A DNA stretch of 64,000 bases from Marinibaculum sp040216765 (lineage in GTDB: Bacteria; Pseudomonadota; Alphaproteobacteria; Ferrovibrionales; Ferrovibrionaceae): NCBI GenBank assembly GCA_040216765.1, contig JAVJON010000007.1, positions 372,001 to 436,000 on the forward strand. The letters are read 5' to 3'. Below, piece by piece: positions 7,629 to 15,341 of this stretch; position 1 is the stretch's first letter; each line of letters begins with the position of its first letter. Under the pieces are notes generated by a model. That model saw only the letters and a program-made list of their open reading frames with translations. It was not told the origin of the DNA and did not search any database. The translations under genes and the position numbers were made by a program.

Positions 7629-8773
7629 GCGGCGAACCCTGCGAGGCAGCGCGATTCGATCTCCGCCGCGACATCCTCGGTCCCGGCCCGTCCCCCCAGG
7701 TCCGCCGTCAGGCAGGTGCCGGCATCCAGCTGGGCGTCCACGGCGGCCCGCAGATGGCCGGCAGCGACAGCCATGGCCGGTACCGCATGCGTGTCGGCAA
7801 GCCATTCCAGCATCATCGCGCCGGACAGCAGCATCGCCATCGGGTTCGCCAGGTCCCGTCCCGCGATGTCGGGGGCGCTGCCATGGCAGGGCTGGAACAC
7901 CGCATGCCGGTCGCCGATATCCGCCGACGGCGCGAGACCCAGGCTGCCCATGATCCCGGCCCCCAGGTCGGAAAGGATATCGCCGAACATGTTCTCCGTG
8001 ACGATGACGTCGAACATCTCCGGCCGCTGCACCATCCACAGGGCGGCGGCATCGACATAGGCATGGCGGGCGGCGATGTCCGGGTGACGCGCGGCCCGTT
8101 CGTCGAAGATCGACCGGAAGAACGCGAAGGCCTGGAACACATTGGCCTTGTCCACGCAATGGACCACGCCCCTGCCGGCACCGCTCGCCAGGCGGCGGGC
8201 GGCAAGACGGAAGGCGAAGTCGAACAGCTTTTCGGAGACCGCCCGGGTGATCACCAGGGTCTCGCGCGCCTCGGCGGTGCCCAGCACCTGTCCCTTGCCG
8301 TGGGAGGCGAACAGCCCTTCCGTGGATTCCCGCAGGATGACGAAATCGATCCGTCCCTGTTCCGCAGCCTTCAGGGGGGATCCCTGGCCGGGCCGCACGG
8401 TGACCGGCCGGACGCCCGCATAGAGGTCCAGGACCTTGCGCAGCTCGATCTGCGGGGCGATCTCGGTCCCGTCGGGATAGCGGATCTCGGGCAGGCCCAT
8501 CGCGGAGAGCAGGATCGCGTCCGCTCCCCTCGCCTGCGCCATGGCCTCCGCCGGCAGCGCTTCCCCCGTCTGGCGGTAATGCGCCGCGCCGGCAGGCAGG
8601 TGCCGGACGTCGAGGCGAAAGGCGCCCGACCGCGCCGCCATGCGCTGCAGGAGCGCCACGGTCGGGCGCATCACCTCCGGCCCGATCCCATCCCCGTCGA
8701 ACACGGCGATGGTAAAGGAGTGCGGGGCACCGCCGTCAGTGCCGGGCGCCGCCACAGGCCTCGTCTCTGTCAT
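7625..8773 (-). CDS. Isocitrate/isopropylmalate dehydrogenase family enzyme, possibly tartrate dehydrogenase-like
   Basis: 382-residue beta-decarboxylating dehydrogenase. It has the N-terminal FDGDGIGPEVM, the substrate loop in RESTEGLFASHGKG, the Lys-containing VHCVDKANVF, the metal-binding aspartates in NMFGDILSDLGAGIMGSLG, and the NAD-site HGSAPDIAGRDLANPMA. The family oxidises 2-hydroxy acids such as 3-isopropylmalate, isocitrate, homoisocitrate or tartrate. The position in a catabolic-looking operon, away from leuCD, argues against leucine biosynthesis. The ATG at 8773 follows GGGCGGGAGCGGG; a longer frame upstream lacks a ribosome site and homology. Confidence 0.85.
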   Translation of the reverse strand: MTETRPVAAPGTDGGAPHSFTIAVFDGDGIGPEVMRPTVALLQRMAARSGAFRLDVRHLPAGAAHYRQTGEALPAEAMAQARGADAILLSAMGLPEIRYPDGTEIAPQIELRKVLDLYAGVRPVTVRPGQGSPLKAAEQGRIDFVILRESTEGLFASHGKGQVLGTAEARETLVITRAVSEKLFDFAFRLAARRLASGAGRGVVHCVDKANVFQAFAFFRSIFDERAARHPDIAARHAYVDAAALWMVQRPEMFDVIVTENMFGDILSDLGAGIMGSLGLAPSADIGDRHAVFQPCHGSAPDIAGRDLANPMAMLLSGAMMLEWLADTHAVPAMAVAAGHLRAAVDAQLDAGTCLTADLGGRAGTEDVAAEIESRCLAGFAA

Positions 8774-8817
8774 CCCGCTCCCGCCCTTCGGCCTGCCTCG
8801 GATCGTGCAGTCTTGAT

Positions 8818-8838
8818 AATGTATGAGGCAATGTATAC
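8818..8838. promoter_or_regulatory. Putative operator in the divergent promoter region
   Basis: The word AATGTAT occurs twice as a direct repeat at 8818-8824 and 8830-8836, 12 bases apart, and the second copy runs into the palindrome GTATAC (8833-8838). FCD-type GntR regulators often bind short TGTATAC-like palindromes. The site lies between the dehydrogenase start (8773) and the lactonase start (8898), where one regulator could control both. The assignment to the GntR protein at 5861-6562 is inferred. Confidence 0.4.
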
Positions 8839-8897
8839 GCAATCTCGATCCCGCAGATATCGCCTGCCGCGGGCATACCCTGACGGAGCCGGTCACG

Positions 8898-9728
8898 ATG
8901 GATGAGGTCTACGAAGTCTATGCCTTGAAATATGCCGAACGGAACGACCGGCGGCGCGCGGATTCCTTCCTCTTCGACGCGGACCAGGGGGCCGGGCACG
9001 AGATGGACTATTTCCTGTGGGCGATCCGCAATCCGCAGCGGACGATCGTGGTGGACACCGGCTACGACGCGCAGGAAGGCGCACGGCGCGGGCGGCCGGT
9101 CCTGCGCGAACCGGCCCGCTGCCTGGCCGATTTCGGGATCGACGCCGCTTCCGTCCAGGATGTCGTGATCACCCACCTGCATTACGACCATGCCGGGACC
9201 CTGGACAGTTTTCCGGCGGCGCGGTTCCACCTGCAGGCGGCCGAGATGGCCTATGCCACCGGGCCTGAGATGTGCCATGAGGCGTTGCGGGGGCCGTTCA
9301 GCGCCGGCCATGTCTGCAGCCTGGTGGAGAAGGTCTATTCAGGCCGCGTGAGCTTCCACAGCGGCGCGGCGGAGATCGCCCCGGGGGTGGAAGTGCATGA
9401 GATCGGCGGGCATACCCGCGGCCTGCAATGCGTCCGGGTCAAGACCGCCAGGGGGTGGCTGGTGCTGGCCTCGGATGCCTCGCACTACTACGAGAATTTC
9501 CTCAAGGGAAAGCTGTTTCCGATCGTCGAAAGCAGCCCGGCGATGCTCGAGGGTTTCCGGCGCCTGCCGCTTCTGGCCAGCGGGCGCGAACTGGTCGTGC
9601 CCGGCCACGATCCGCTGGTCCGGACCCTGTTCCCGCGGGTCTGCGGCGAGGCGGACGGCGCCGCGGTCCACCGGCTGGACGCGGTGCCCGTGACGCCGTG
9701 GCACGTCGCGCTGCAGGGAATCCTGTAG
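8898..9728 (+). CDS. Metallo-beta-lactamase fold hydrolase, N-acyl homoserine lactonase-like
   Basis: 276 residues. The metal-binding HxHxDH motif is THLHYDH (His93, His95, Asp97, His98); further ligands are the histidine in GGHTRGLQ, the aspartate in ASDASHYYENF and the histidine in VPGHD. This spacing fits the AHL-lactonase (AttM/AiiA-like) branch, which opens lactone rings. Context argues for a metabolic lactone: it is transcribed divergently from a sugar-type dehydrogenase, an oxidative decarboxylase and a carboxylate-type regulator, and no luxI or luxR is nearby. The ATG at 8898 was chosen from homology; an upstream ATG in frame is not preceded by a ribosome site. Confidence 0.85.
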   Translation: MDEVYEVYALKYAERNDRRRADSFLFDADQGAGHEMDYFLWAIRNPQRTIVVDTGYDAQEGARRGRPVLREPARCLADFGIDAASVQDVVITHLHYDHAGTLDSFPAARFHLQAAEMAYATGPEMCHEALRGPFSAGHVCSLVEKVYSGRVSFHSGAAEIAPGVEVHEIGGHTRGLQCVRVKTARGWLVLASDASHYYENFLKGKLFPIVESSPAMLEGFRRLPLLASGRELVVPGHDPLVRTLFPRVCGEADGAAVHRLDAVPVTPWHVALQGIL

Positions 9729-9736
9729 GCGCCGCT

Positions 9737-10000
9737 TCAGCCGGATCCGGTGACCCAGTCGCGGAAACTGAACAGCTCGAGATCCACCGCCACATAGACG
9801 GCGACGAACAGCAATGCGGCAATGCCGGTGGCGATCAGCATCTTCCGGCCGATCCGGGGACGCGTGGGTGCGGAAGTGGCATGCCCCTCCTCCGGGGTGC
9901 CGCCCTCCTCCTCCACCGTGCGCACACCGAACGGCAGGAGGCAGAAGAACACCAGCCACCACAGGATGACGAAGGTGACGATGGCGGAGCCGTAGTCCAT
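9737..10000 (-). CDS. DUF1467 family membrane protein
   Basis: 87 residues with two membrane helices, at about residues 7-25 (IVTFVILWWLVFFCLLPFGV) and 55-75, joined by an acidic loop containing GGTPEEGHATSAP. The GVRT...EGGTPEEG...SAP pattern is the DUF1467 signature. The family is typical of Alphaproteobacteria, is usually found next to mce and proS as here, and has no known function. It follows mce by 30 bases and should share its transcript. Confidence 0.88.
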   Translation of the reverse strand: MDYGSAIVTFVILWWLVFFCLLPFGVRTVEEEGGTPEEGHATSAPTRPRIGRKMLIATGIAALLFVAVYVAVDLELFSFRDWVTGSG

Positions 10001-10030
10001 CGTTGCGGTCCCTCCCCGTCCCCGGGCGGC

Positions 10031-10435
10031 TCAGACCTGCTCGATCTCCACCAGGGTGCCGTGCAGGTCCTTGGGGTGCAGGAACAGGACCGGCTTGCCA
10101 TGGGCGCCGATCCGCGGCTCGCCGTCGCCCAGCACGCGCGCGCCCTCGGCCTTCAGCCGGTCCCGCGCGCCCAGGATATCCTCGACCTCGTAGCAGACAT
10201 GATGCATGCCGCCATCCGGGTTGCGCTGCAGGAACTTGGCGATCGGCGAGCCCTCGCCCAACGGGTGCAGCAACTCGATCTTGGTGTTCGGCAGTTCGAC
10301 GAACACCGTGGTCACGCCATGGTCGGGCTGCGGCACCGGGTCCGAGACCTTGGCCCCGAGCATGTCGCGGTAGGTCGCCGATGCCGCGGCCAGGTCCGGC
10401 ACGGCGATGGCGACATGGTTCAGGCGTCCGATCAT
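10031..10435 (-). CDS. mce: Methylmalonyl-CoA epimerase
   Basis: 134-residue vicinal-oxygen-chelate fold enzyme that interconverts (2R)- and (2S)-methylmalonyl-CoA in propionate breakdown. Two beta-alpha-beta-beta-beta repeats are visible, starting with GRLNHVAIAVPDL and GMHHVCYEVEDI; the metal ligands are expected at the histidines of these two segments, at the glutamate in TKIELLHP and at the C-terminal GTLVEIEQ. The length is that of the family. It sits between rnj and DUF1467, the usual alphaproteobacterial place; the mutase genes are not in the window. Confidence 0.93.
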   Translation of the reverse strand: MIGRLNHVAIAVPDLAAASATYRDMLGAKVSDPVPQPDHGVTTVFVELPNTKIELLHPLGEGSPIAKFLQRNPDGGMHHVCYEVEDILGARDRLKAEGARVLGDGEPRIGAHGKPVLFLHPKDLHGTLVEIEQV

Positions 10436-10479
10436 CTCAGGCTTCTCCTCTTGGGGTCCGATTGGCGTCCCGGCATCGG

Positions 10480-12177
10480 TCAGGCGGCCTGTGCCCCGGT
10501 GACCCGGACGAGATGCACCTCCACCACCGGCCGGCGGCCGTTCAGGCCGCGCACCAGGCGGCGCACGGCACGCCGGGCGATATCCTCGACGATCTCGTCG
10601 GTCGCCCGGTCGCTGCCCGAGAGGCGGTGGATCGCGGACTGCACGGCTTCCCGCGCCTCGTCCGCCAGGCTGCCATCGTCATCCTCCGCGACACCGGACA
10701 GGGCGATCATCGGCGGCGAGAGCGGCATGCCGCGGCGGTCGAGCGCCAGGGTGACGAACACCGCGCCGTTGCGCATCAGCCGGCGGCGCGTGCGCAGCAC
10801 CGGCCCGTCGGGCAGGACGAGGTCGTCGCCATCCACCGCCAGGCGCCCGGACGGCACCTCGGCCACGATCGTCGGCTGCCCCGGTGCCAGCCGCACGGCA
10901 TGGCCATTGCGGATCACCACGGCTTCCGGCACGCCCAGGGAGCGGGCCAGTGCGGCATGCGAGATCAGGTGACGGGATTCGCCGTGGACCGGGACGGCAA
11001 TGCGGGGCCGCACCAGCCGGTACATCTCCGCCAGTTCGTCGCGGCAGGGATGCCCGGAGACATGGATCGCCGCGTCCTTCTCGGTCAGCACCTCGACGCC
11101 GCCTTCCGCCAGGCGGTTGTGCAATGCATAGAGGCTGCGCTCGTTGCCGGGGATGATCTTGGAGGAGAAGATCGCGGTATCCCCGGCGGTCAGGCTGATG
11201 TTGCGGTGGCTGTCGTCGGCGATGCGCGCCATCGCGCCGCGCGGCTCGCCCTGGCAGCCGGTGCAGAGCAGCAGCACCTCCTCGCGCGGCAGGTAGCCGA
11301 TGTCGCGCTCGTCGACCAGGTCGGGCATGTCGCGCAGATAGCCGCATTCCCGCGACACTTCCAGGATCCGGTGCAGCGAGCGGCCGACGATGCAGAGCCG
11401 CCGGCCGGTGGCCTTCGCCACCTCCCCCACGGTTTCCACGCGGGCCACGTTGGAGGCAAAGGTGGCGATCGCGACCCGGCCGGTCTGCTTCCTGACCAGC
11501 TCGATCAGGTTGGTCCGGACATCGCCCTCCGACCCGCTGGTGCCGGGCGACAGCGCATTGGTGGAATCGCAGATCAGCGCCAGCACGCCTTCGTCGCCCA
11601 GGCGCTCGAGCTCGGCGAGGTCGCTCGCAGGCCCGACAAGCGGTTCGGGATCGAGCTTCCAGTCGCCGGTATGCAGGACGCGGCCATGCACCGTCTCGAT
11701 CGACAGGGCGCGCATCTCGGGGATCGAATGGGTCAGGCCGACCGTGCTGATGCGGAAAGGCCCGAGGTCCAGCGGCCGGTCGGCACGCAGTTCGTGAATC
11801 GGCACCTCGCCCTCCAGCCCGACCTCGACGAGCTTCCGGCGCAGCAGGTTCGCGGCGAAGGGGGTGGCATAGACCGGGCATTCCAGCTCCGGCCAGAGAA
11901 ACGGCACGGCGCCCAGATGATCCTCGTGCGCATGGGTCAGCACCAGGCCGACCAGGTCCTCGGCGCGATCGGCGATCCAGCTGGGGTCCGGGGTCAGCAG
12001 GTCGACGCCCGGCATGGTGTCGTCGGCAAAGGTGATGCCCAGGTCGACCATCAGCCATTTGCCGTCGCAGCCATAGAGGTTGAGGTTCATGCCGATCTCG
12101 CCGGCGCCCCCGAGCGGCAGGAAGACAAGGCTTGCCGGATCCATCCCGGCCGGATCCTGATCCTGGTTCTTCGTCAT
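10480..12177 (-). CDS. rnj: Ribonuclease J
   Basis: 565-residue metallo-beta-lactamase/beta-CASP nuclease acting in mRNA decay and rRNA maturation. The metal motif is THAHEDHLGAV near residue 85, followed by further ligands near HTGDWKLDPEP and CDSTNALSPG. The beta-CASP region contains the conserved SGHPCRDELAEMYRLVRP and VHGESRHL segments, and a C-terminal domain of about 120 residues follows. The start at 12177 has AGGGA upstream. It lies 36 bases after coaX and is read in the same direction. Confidence 0.94.
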   Translation of the reverse strand: MTKNQDQDPAGMDPASLVFLPLGGAGEIGMNLNLYGCDGKWLMVDLGITFADDTMPGVDLLTPDPSWIADRAEDLVGLVLTHAHEDHLGAVPFLWPELECPVYATPFAANLLRRKLVEVGLEGEVPIHELRADRPLDLGPFRISTVGLTHSIPEMRALSIETVHGRVLHTGDWKLDPEPLVGPASDLAELERLGDEGVLALICDSTNALSPGTSGSEGDVRTNLIELVRKQTGRVAIATFASNVARVETVGEVAKATGRRLCIVGRSLHRILEVSRECGYLRDMPDLVDERDIGYLPREEVLLLCTGCQGEPRGAMARIADDSHRNISLTAGDTAIFSSKIIPGNERSLYALHNRLAEGGVEVLTEKDAAIHVSGHPCRDELAEMYRLVRPRIAVPVHGESRHLISHAALARSLGVPEAVVIRNGHAVRLAPGQPTIVAEVPSGRLAVDGDDLVLPDGPVLRTRRRLMRNGAVFVTLALDRRGMPLSPPMIALSGVAEDDDGSLADEAREAVQSAIHRLSGSDRATDEIVEDIARRAVRRLVRGLNGRRPVVEVHLVRVTGAQAA

Positions 12178-12213
12178 CTTGTCCCTGTCATGTCTGTCAT
12201 GCCGAACGTTCCG

Positions 12214-12987
12214 CTATTTGCCGCCATTGCGTCGATAGATCTCCCTGAGGCCGCGCATCGTCAAGTCGCCTGCGACGATCTGGATGGCGTCGGTGGCCCC
12301 GCCGAACAGCGGCGCCAGCCCGCCGGTGGCCATCACCACCATCGGACGGCCGAATTCCGCCATGATCCGGGTGGTCAGGCCCTCGATCATGCTGACATAG
12401 CCCCAATAGACGCCGGAGCGCATGGCGCCGATGGTGTCCGTGCCGATCACATTGTCGCTTGGCGGGCGGACCGCCGTGATGCGCGGCAGCATGGCCGAGA
12501 CCCGGTGCAGCGCATCGAGGTTGAGGTTCACGCCCGCGGCGATCACGCCGCCGCAGTAATTCCCCTGATCGTCTACCACATCGAGGGTCGTAGCGGTGCC
12601 GAAGTCGATGACGATCTTCGGCTCGCGTGTCACCAGATGGGCGCCGACCGCATTCACCAGCCGGTCTGCCCCGGCACCCTGGGCATGGACCTGGATCTCC
12701 AGCCGGCAATCCGGCTCGCCCACCACCAGCGGATCGGCGTCGAAATAGTCGCGGCACAGCCGCTTCAGCGCGAACATCACCGGCGGCACCACCGAACAGA
12801 CGATCGCGGCGTGGATATCGGCCGGCCCGATGCCCTTCAGGGTCATCAGCTGCGTCAGCCAGACCGCATATTCGTCGGAGGTGCGCCGGCCATTGTCGGT
12901 GGTGATGCGCCATTCCGCGCGCAGGTCGTCACCGTCGAACACCGCGAAGGTGATATTGGTGTTGCCGGCATCGATGCCAAGGAGCAT
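12214..12987 (-). CDS. coaX: Type III pantothenate kinase
   Basis: 257-residue ASKHA-fold kinase that phosphorylates pantothenate in the first step of coenzyme A synthesis. GIDAGNTNITFAVFDG is the N-terminal phosphate loop, VIDFGTATTLDV carries the conserved aspartate, and GVIAAGVNLNLDAL and ATGGLAPLF are the later nucleotide and substrate loops. The start has GGAGGGAAGG upstream. The gene is sandwiched between birA and rnj, an order common in Alphaproteobacteria. Confidence 0.95.
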   Translation of the reverse strand: MLLGIDAGNTNITFAVFDGDDLRAEWRITTDNGRRTSDEYAVWLTQLMTLKGIGPADIHAAIVCSVVPPVMFALKRLCRDYFDADPLVVGEPDCRLEIQVHAQGAGADRLVNAVGAHLVTREPKIVIDFGTATTLDVVDDQGNYCGGVIAAGVNLNLDALHRVSAMLPRITAVRPPSDNVIGTDTIGAMRSGVYWGYVSMIEGLTTRIMAEFGRPMVVMATGGLAPLFGGATDAIQIVAGDLTMRGLREIYRRNGGK

Positions 12988-13020
12988 GGCCCTTCCCTCC
13001 TGTGCGGACCGGGTGGCGCT

Positions 13021-13806
13021 TCAGACCACCGGGACGGTCTGGACGATCTCGCCGGAAACGATGGTCCGCGTGCTGCCGTCCCGCAGCCCCAGGCACAGCG
13101 CGCCATCGGCGGCGAATGCCAGGAAGCGGCCATGCAGCTCCTCCTGCCCCAGCCGCACGACGATCTCCTGCCCCAGCCCCTCGGCCCGCGCCAGCCAGGC
13201 CTGGCGGACCGGCGCGAAGCCCTGTTCCGCGAACCGCGCGCACCATGCCGCCAGATGGCGCAGATAGGCTGTTGTCGCCGTTGCGAGGTCGGGCTGGCCA
13301 TGATCGGCGAGGCAGGTGGCCGGATAGCGTTCGTCGGCGCCCGGCGGCGTGAAACGGACATTGACCCCGGTGCCGATGATCAGATGGTCGATGCCGCCAT
13401 CGGCACGGGCACCGGATTCCAGCAGGATGCCGGAGACCTTGGCGCCCGCGATGCGCAGGTCGTTGGGCCATTTGCAGGTCAGGTGCGGTGCGGCCATCGG
13501 CGCGCATTCGGCAATCGCATCCGCCAGGGCCACCGCGGCGACGAAGGAATAGAGCCCGCCCTGCGCCGGCGCCATGTCCGGCCGCAGCAGCGCCGAACAG
13601 TAGAGGTTGCCCGGCGGGGAGTGCCATTGGCGGCCGCGTCGGCCGCGGCCGCTCAGCTGCTCGGCGGCGACGATCAGAAGCTGTCCGGGATCGCCGTCGC
13701 GCGCGCGGGCGCGCGCCTCGTCGTTGGTGCTGCCGACCTGCGCCAGATGCTCGATGCGCCAGGTCGATGCGGGCCCCGCTCCGGTCCCCGGCCCGGGATC
13801 CGGCAT
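13021..13806 (-). CDS. birA: Biotin-[acetyl-CoA-carboxylase] ligase
   Basis: 261-residue biotin protein ligase that makes biotinyl-AMP and transfers biotin to carboxylase carriers. The biotin/ATP loop is GRGRRGRQWHSPPGNLY, followed by CKWPNDLRIAGAKVSGILLE and GTGVNV. There is no N-terminal DNA-binding domain, so it is a monofunctional ligase and not a repressor like E. coli BirA. The ATG at 13806 lies four bases after the nuoN stop; a longer frame running into nuoN was rejected. It appears to be carried on the nuo transcript. Confidence 0.93.
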   Translation of the reverse strand: MPDPGPGTGAGPASTWRIEHLAQVGSTNDEARARARDGDPGQLLIVAAEQLSGRGRRGRQWHSPPGNLYCSALLRPDMAPAQGGLYSFVAAVALADAIAECAPMAAPHLTCKWPNDLRIAGAKVSGILLESGARADGGIDHLIIGTGVNVRFTPPGADERYPATCLADHGQPDLATATTAYLRHLAAWCARFAEQGFAPVRQAWLARAEGLGQEIVVRLGQEELHGRFLAFAADGALCLGLRDGSTRTIVSGEIVQTVPVV

Positions 13807-13810
13807 GCCG

Positions 13811-15331
13811 CTAGTTATGGCTGCCGCCGCCCGTCTCCCGGCTGGTGGCCGCACCGGCGGAAGGCGGCTTGTCGCCGACGAGGCTGTGCGCGGCACTCTG
13901 CGCCTCCACCACCAGGGGGCCGGGCAGGACCACGTAGAACAGCACGAGCACGCCGGCGATCAGGCTGACGATGGCCAGCTCGGGCCGCATCGGCCGCTCC
14001 AGCGGCTCGCCCGCCGGGGCGTCGACATACATGATCTTGATGATCCGCAGGTAGTAGAAGGCCGCCACGACGCTGGACAGGATGCCGATCACCGCGAGGG
14101 TGTAGAGCCCGGCATTGATGCCCGCCATGAAGACGTAGAACTTGGCGAAGAAGCCCGCCAGCGGCGGTACGCCGGCCAGCGAGAACAGGAAGATGGCGAT
14201 CGCCAGCGACAGGCCCGGATGGGTGCGCGACATGCCGGCCATGTCGTCCAGGTTCTCCACCATGCCATCGCGATTCCGCAGGGCCAGGATGCAGGCGAAG
14301 ATGCCCAGGTTCATGACGATGTAGATCGCCATGTAGAGCAGCACGCCGCGCACGCCGTCCTCGGTGCCGGCGGCGACACCGATCAGCGCATAGCCGATAT
14401 GGCCGATGGTGGAATAGGCCATCAGGCGCTTGATGTTGCGCTGGTTGAGGGCGGCGACGGCGCCCAGCACCATGGACAGGATCGAGATCACCACGATCAG
14501 CTGGCGCCACTGGTCGTCGATGCCGCCCAGCGGCTCCAGCAGGGTGCGCAGCAGCAGGCAGATGGCGGCCACCTTCGGCGCGACGGCGAAGAACGCGGTG
14601 ACCGAGGTCGGCGCGCCCTCGTAGACGTCCGGCGTCCACATGTGGAAGGGCACGGCGGAGATCTTGAAGGCCAGCCCGGCCACCAGGAAGACCAGCCCGA
14701 TGATCACGCCGACCTCGTTGTCCAGGATGCCGGTCGCGAAGACCTTGCCCAGCCCGTCGAAGGAGGTGGTGCCGCTGAAGCCGTAGAGCAGCGAACAGCC
14801 ATAGAGCAGCAGGCCGGAGGACAGCGCCCCCAGCACGAAGTATTTCAGGCCGGCTTCCGTGGAGCGGGCCGAGTCCCGCTTGAAGGCGGCGATCACGTAG
14901 AGCGACAGCGACTGCAGCTCGAGGCCGACATAAAGCGAGATCAGGTCGTTGGCGGACACCATCACCAGCATGCCGATGGTCGCCGTCAGCACCAGGATCG
15001 GGAACTCGAAGCGTTCCATCCGCTCGTTGCGGTTGTAGTGCAGCGACAGGATCAGGGCGCCCATCGACCCGATCAGGATCAGGGTCTTTGCGAAGCTGGC
15101 GAAGCTGTCGGTGACGTAGAGGCCGTTGAGCGCCACGGTACGCTCCGCCGGCCCGAGCCAGACCAGGATCAGGTCGACGAGCAGGACCAGGACGGAAAGC
15201 CAGGTGACGAGGCGGGTGCCGCGGTCGCCCAGGAACACGCCGACCATCAGCAGGACCAGGACGGCGGCCGCCAGGAAGATCTCCGGCAGCGCAGGTGCGA
15301 AGACGGGAACGGTGGTTGCGAGCGGGCTCAT
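13811..15331 (-). CDS. nuoN: NADH-quinone oxidoreductase subunit N
   Basis: 506-residue antiporter-like proton channel of complex I with about 14 membrane helices. The conserved glutamate is in YVGLELQSLSLYVIAAF (helix 5) and a key lysine in LAGLAFKISAVPFHMWTPDVYEGAP; FSLAGVPPLAGFFAKFYVF is the family C-terminal block. It is the last nuo gene, 10 bases after nuoM, and birA follows after 4 bases with no terminator between. Confidence 0.97.
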   Translation of the reverse strand: MSPLATTVPVFAPALPEIFLAAAVLVLLMVGVFLGDRGTRLVTWLSVLVLLVDLILVWLGPAERTVALNGLYVTDSFASFAKTLILIGSMGALILSLHYNRNERMERFEFPILVLTATIGMLVMVSANDLISLYVGLELQSLSLYVIAAFKRDSARSTEAGLKYFVLGALSSGLLLYGCSLLYGFSGTTSFDGLGKVFATGILDNEVGVIIGLVFLVAGLAFKISAVPFHMWTPDVYEGAPTSVTAFFAVAPKVAAICLLLRTLLEPLGGIDDQWRQLIVVISILSMVLGAVAALNQRNIKRLMAYSTIGHIGYALIGVAAGTEDGVRGVLLYMAIYIVMNLGIFACILALRNRDGMVENLDDMAGMSRTHPGLSLAIAIFLFSLAGVPPLAGFFAKFYVFMAGINAGLYTLAVIGILSSVVAAFYYLRIIKIMYVDAPAGEPLERPMRPELAIVSLIAGVLVLFYVVLPGPLVVEAQSAAHSLVGDKPPSAGAATSRETGGGSHN

Positions 15332-15341
15332 CGATCCGTCC

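Noticed and set aside
8898..9728. Quorum-quenching role for the lactonase-like protein
   Set aside because: The fold matches AHL lactonases, but no luxI or luxR is nearby and the neighbours are carbon-metabolism genes, so a metabolic lactone is the better reading.
10003..13968. 1321-residue plus-strand frame
   Set aside because: It lies opposite rnj, coaX and birA, has His/Arg/Gly-rich shadow composition, no ribosome site and no recognisable domain. It is the antisense of real genes in GC-rich DNA.
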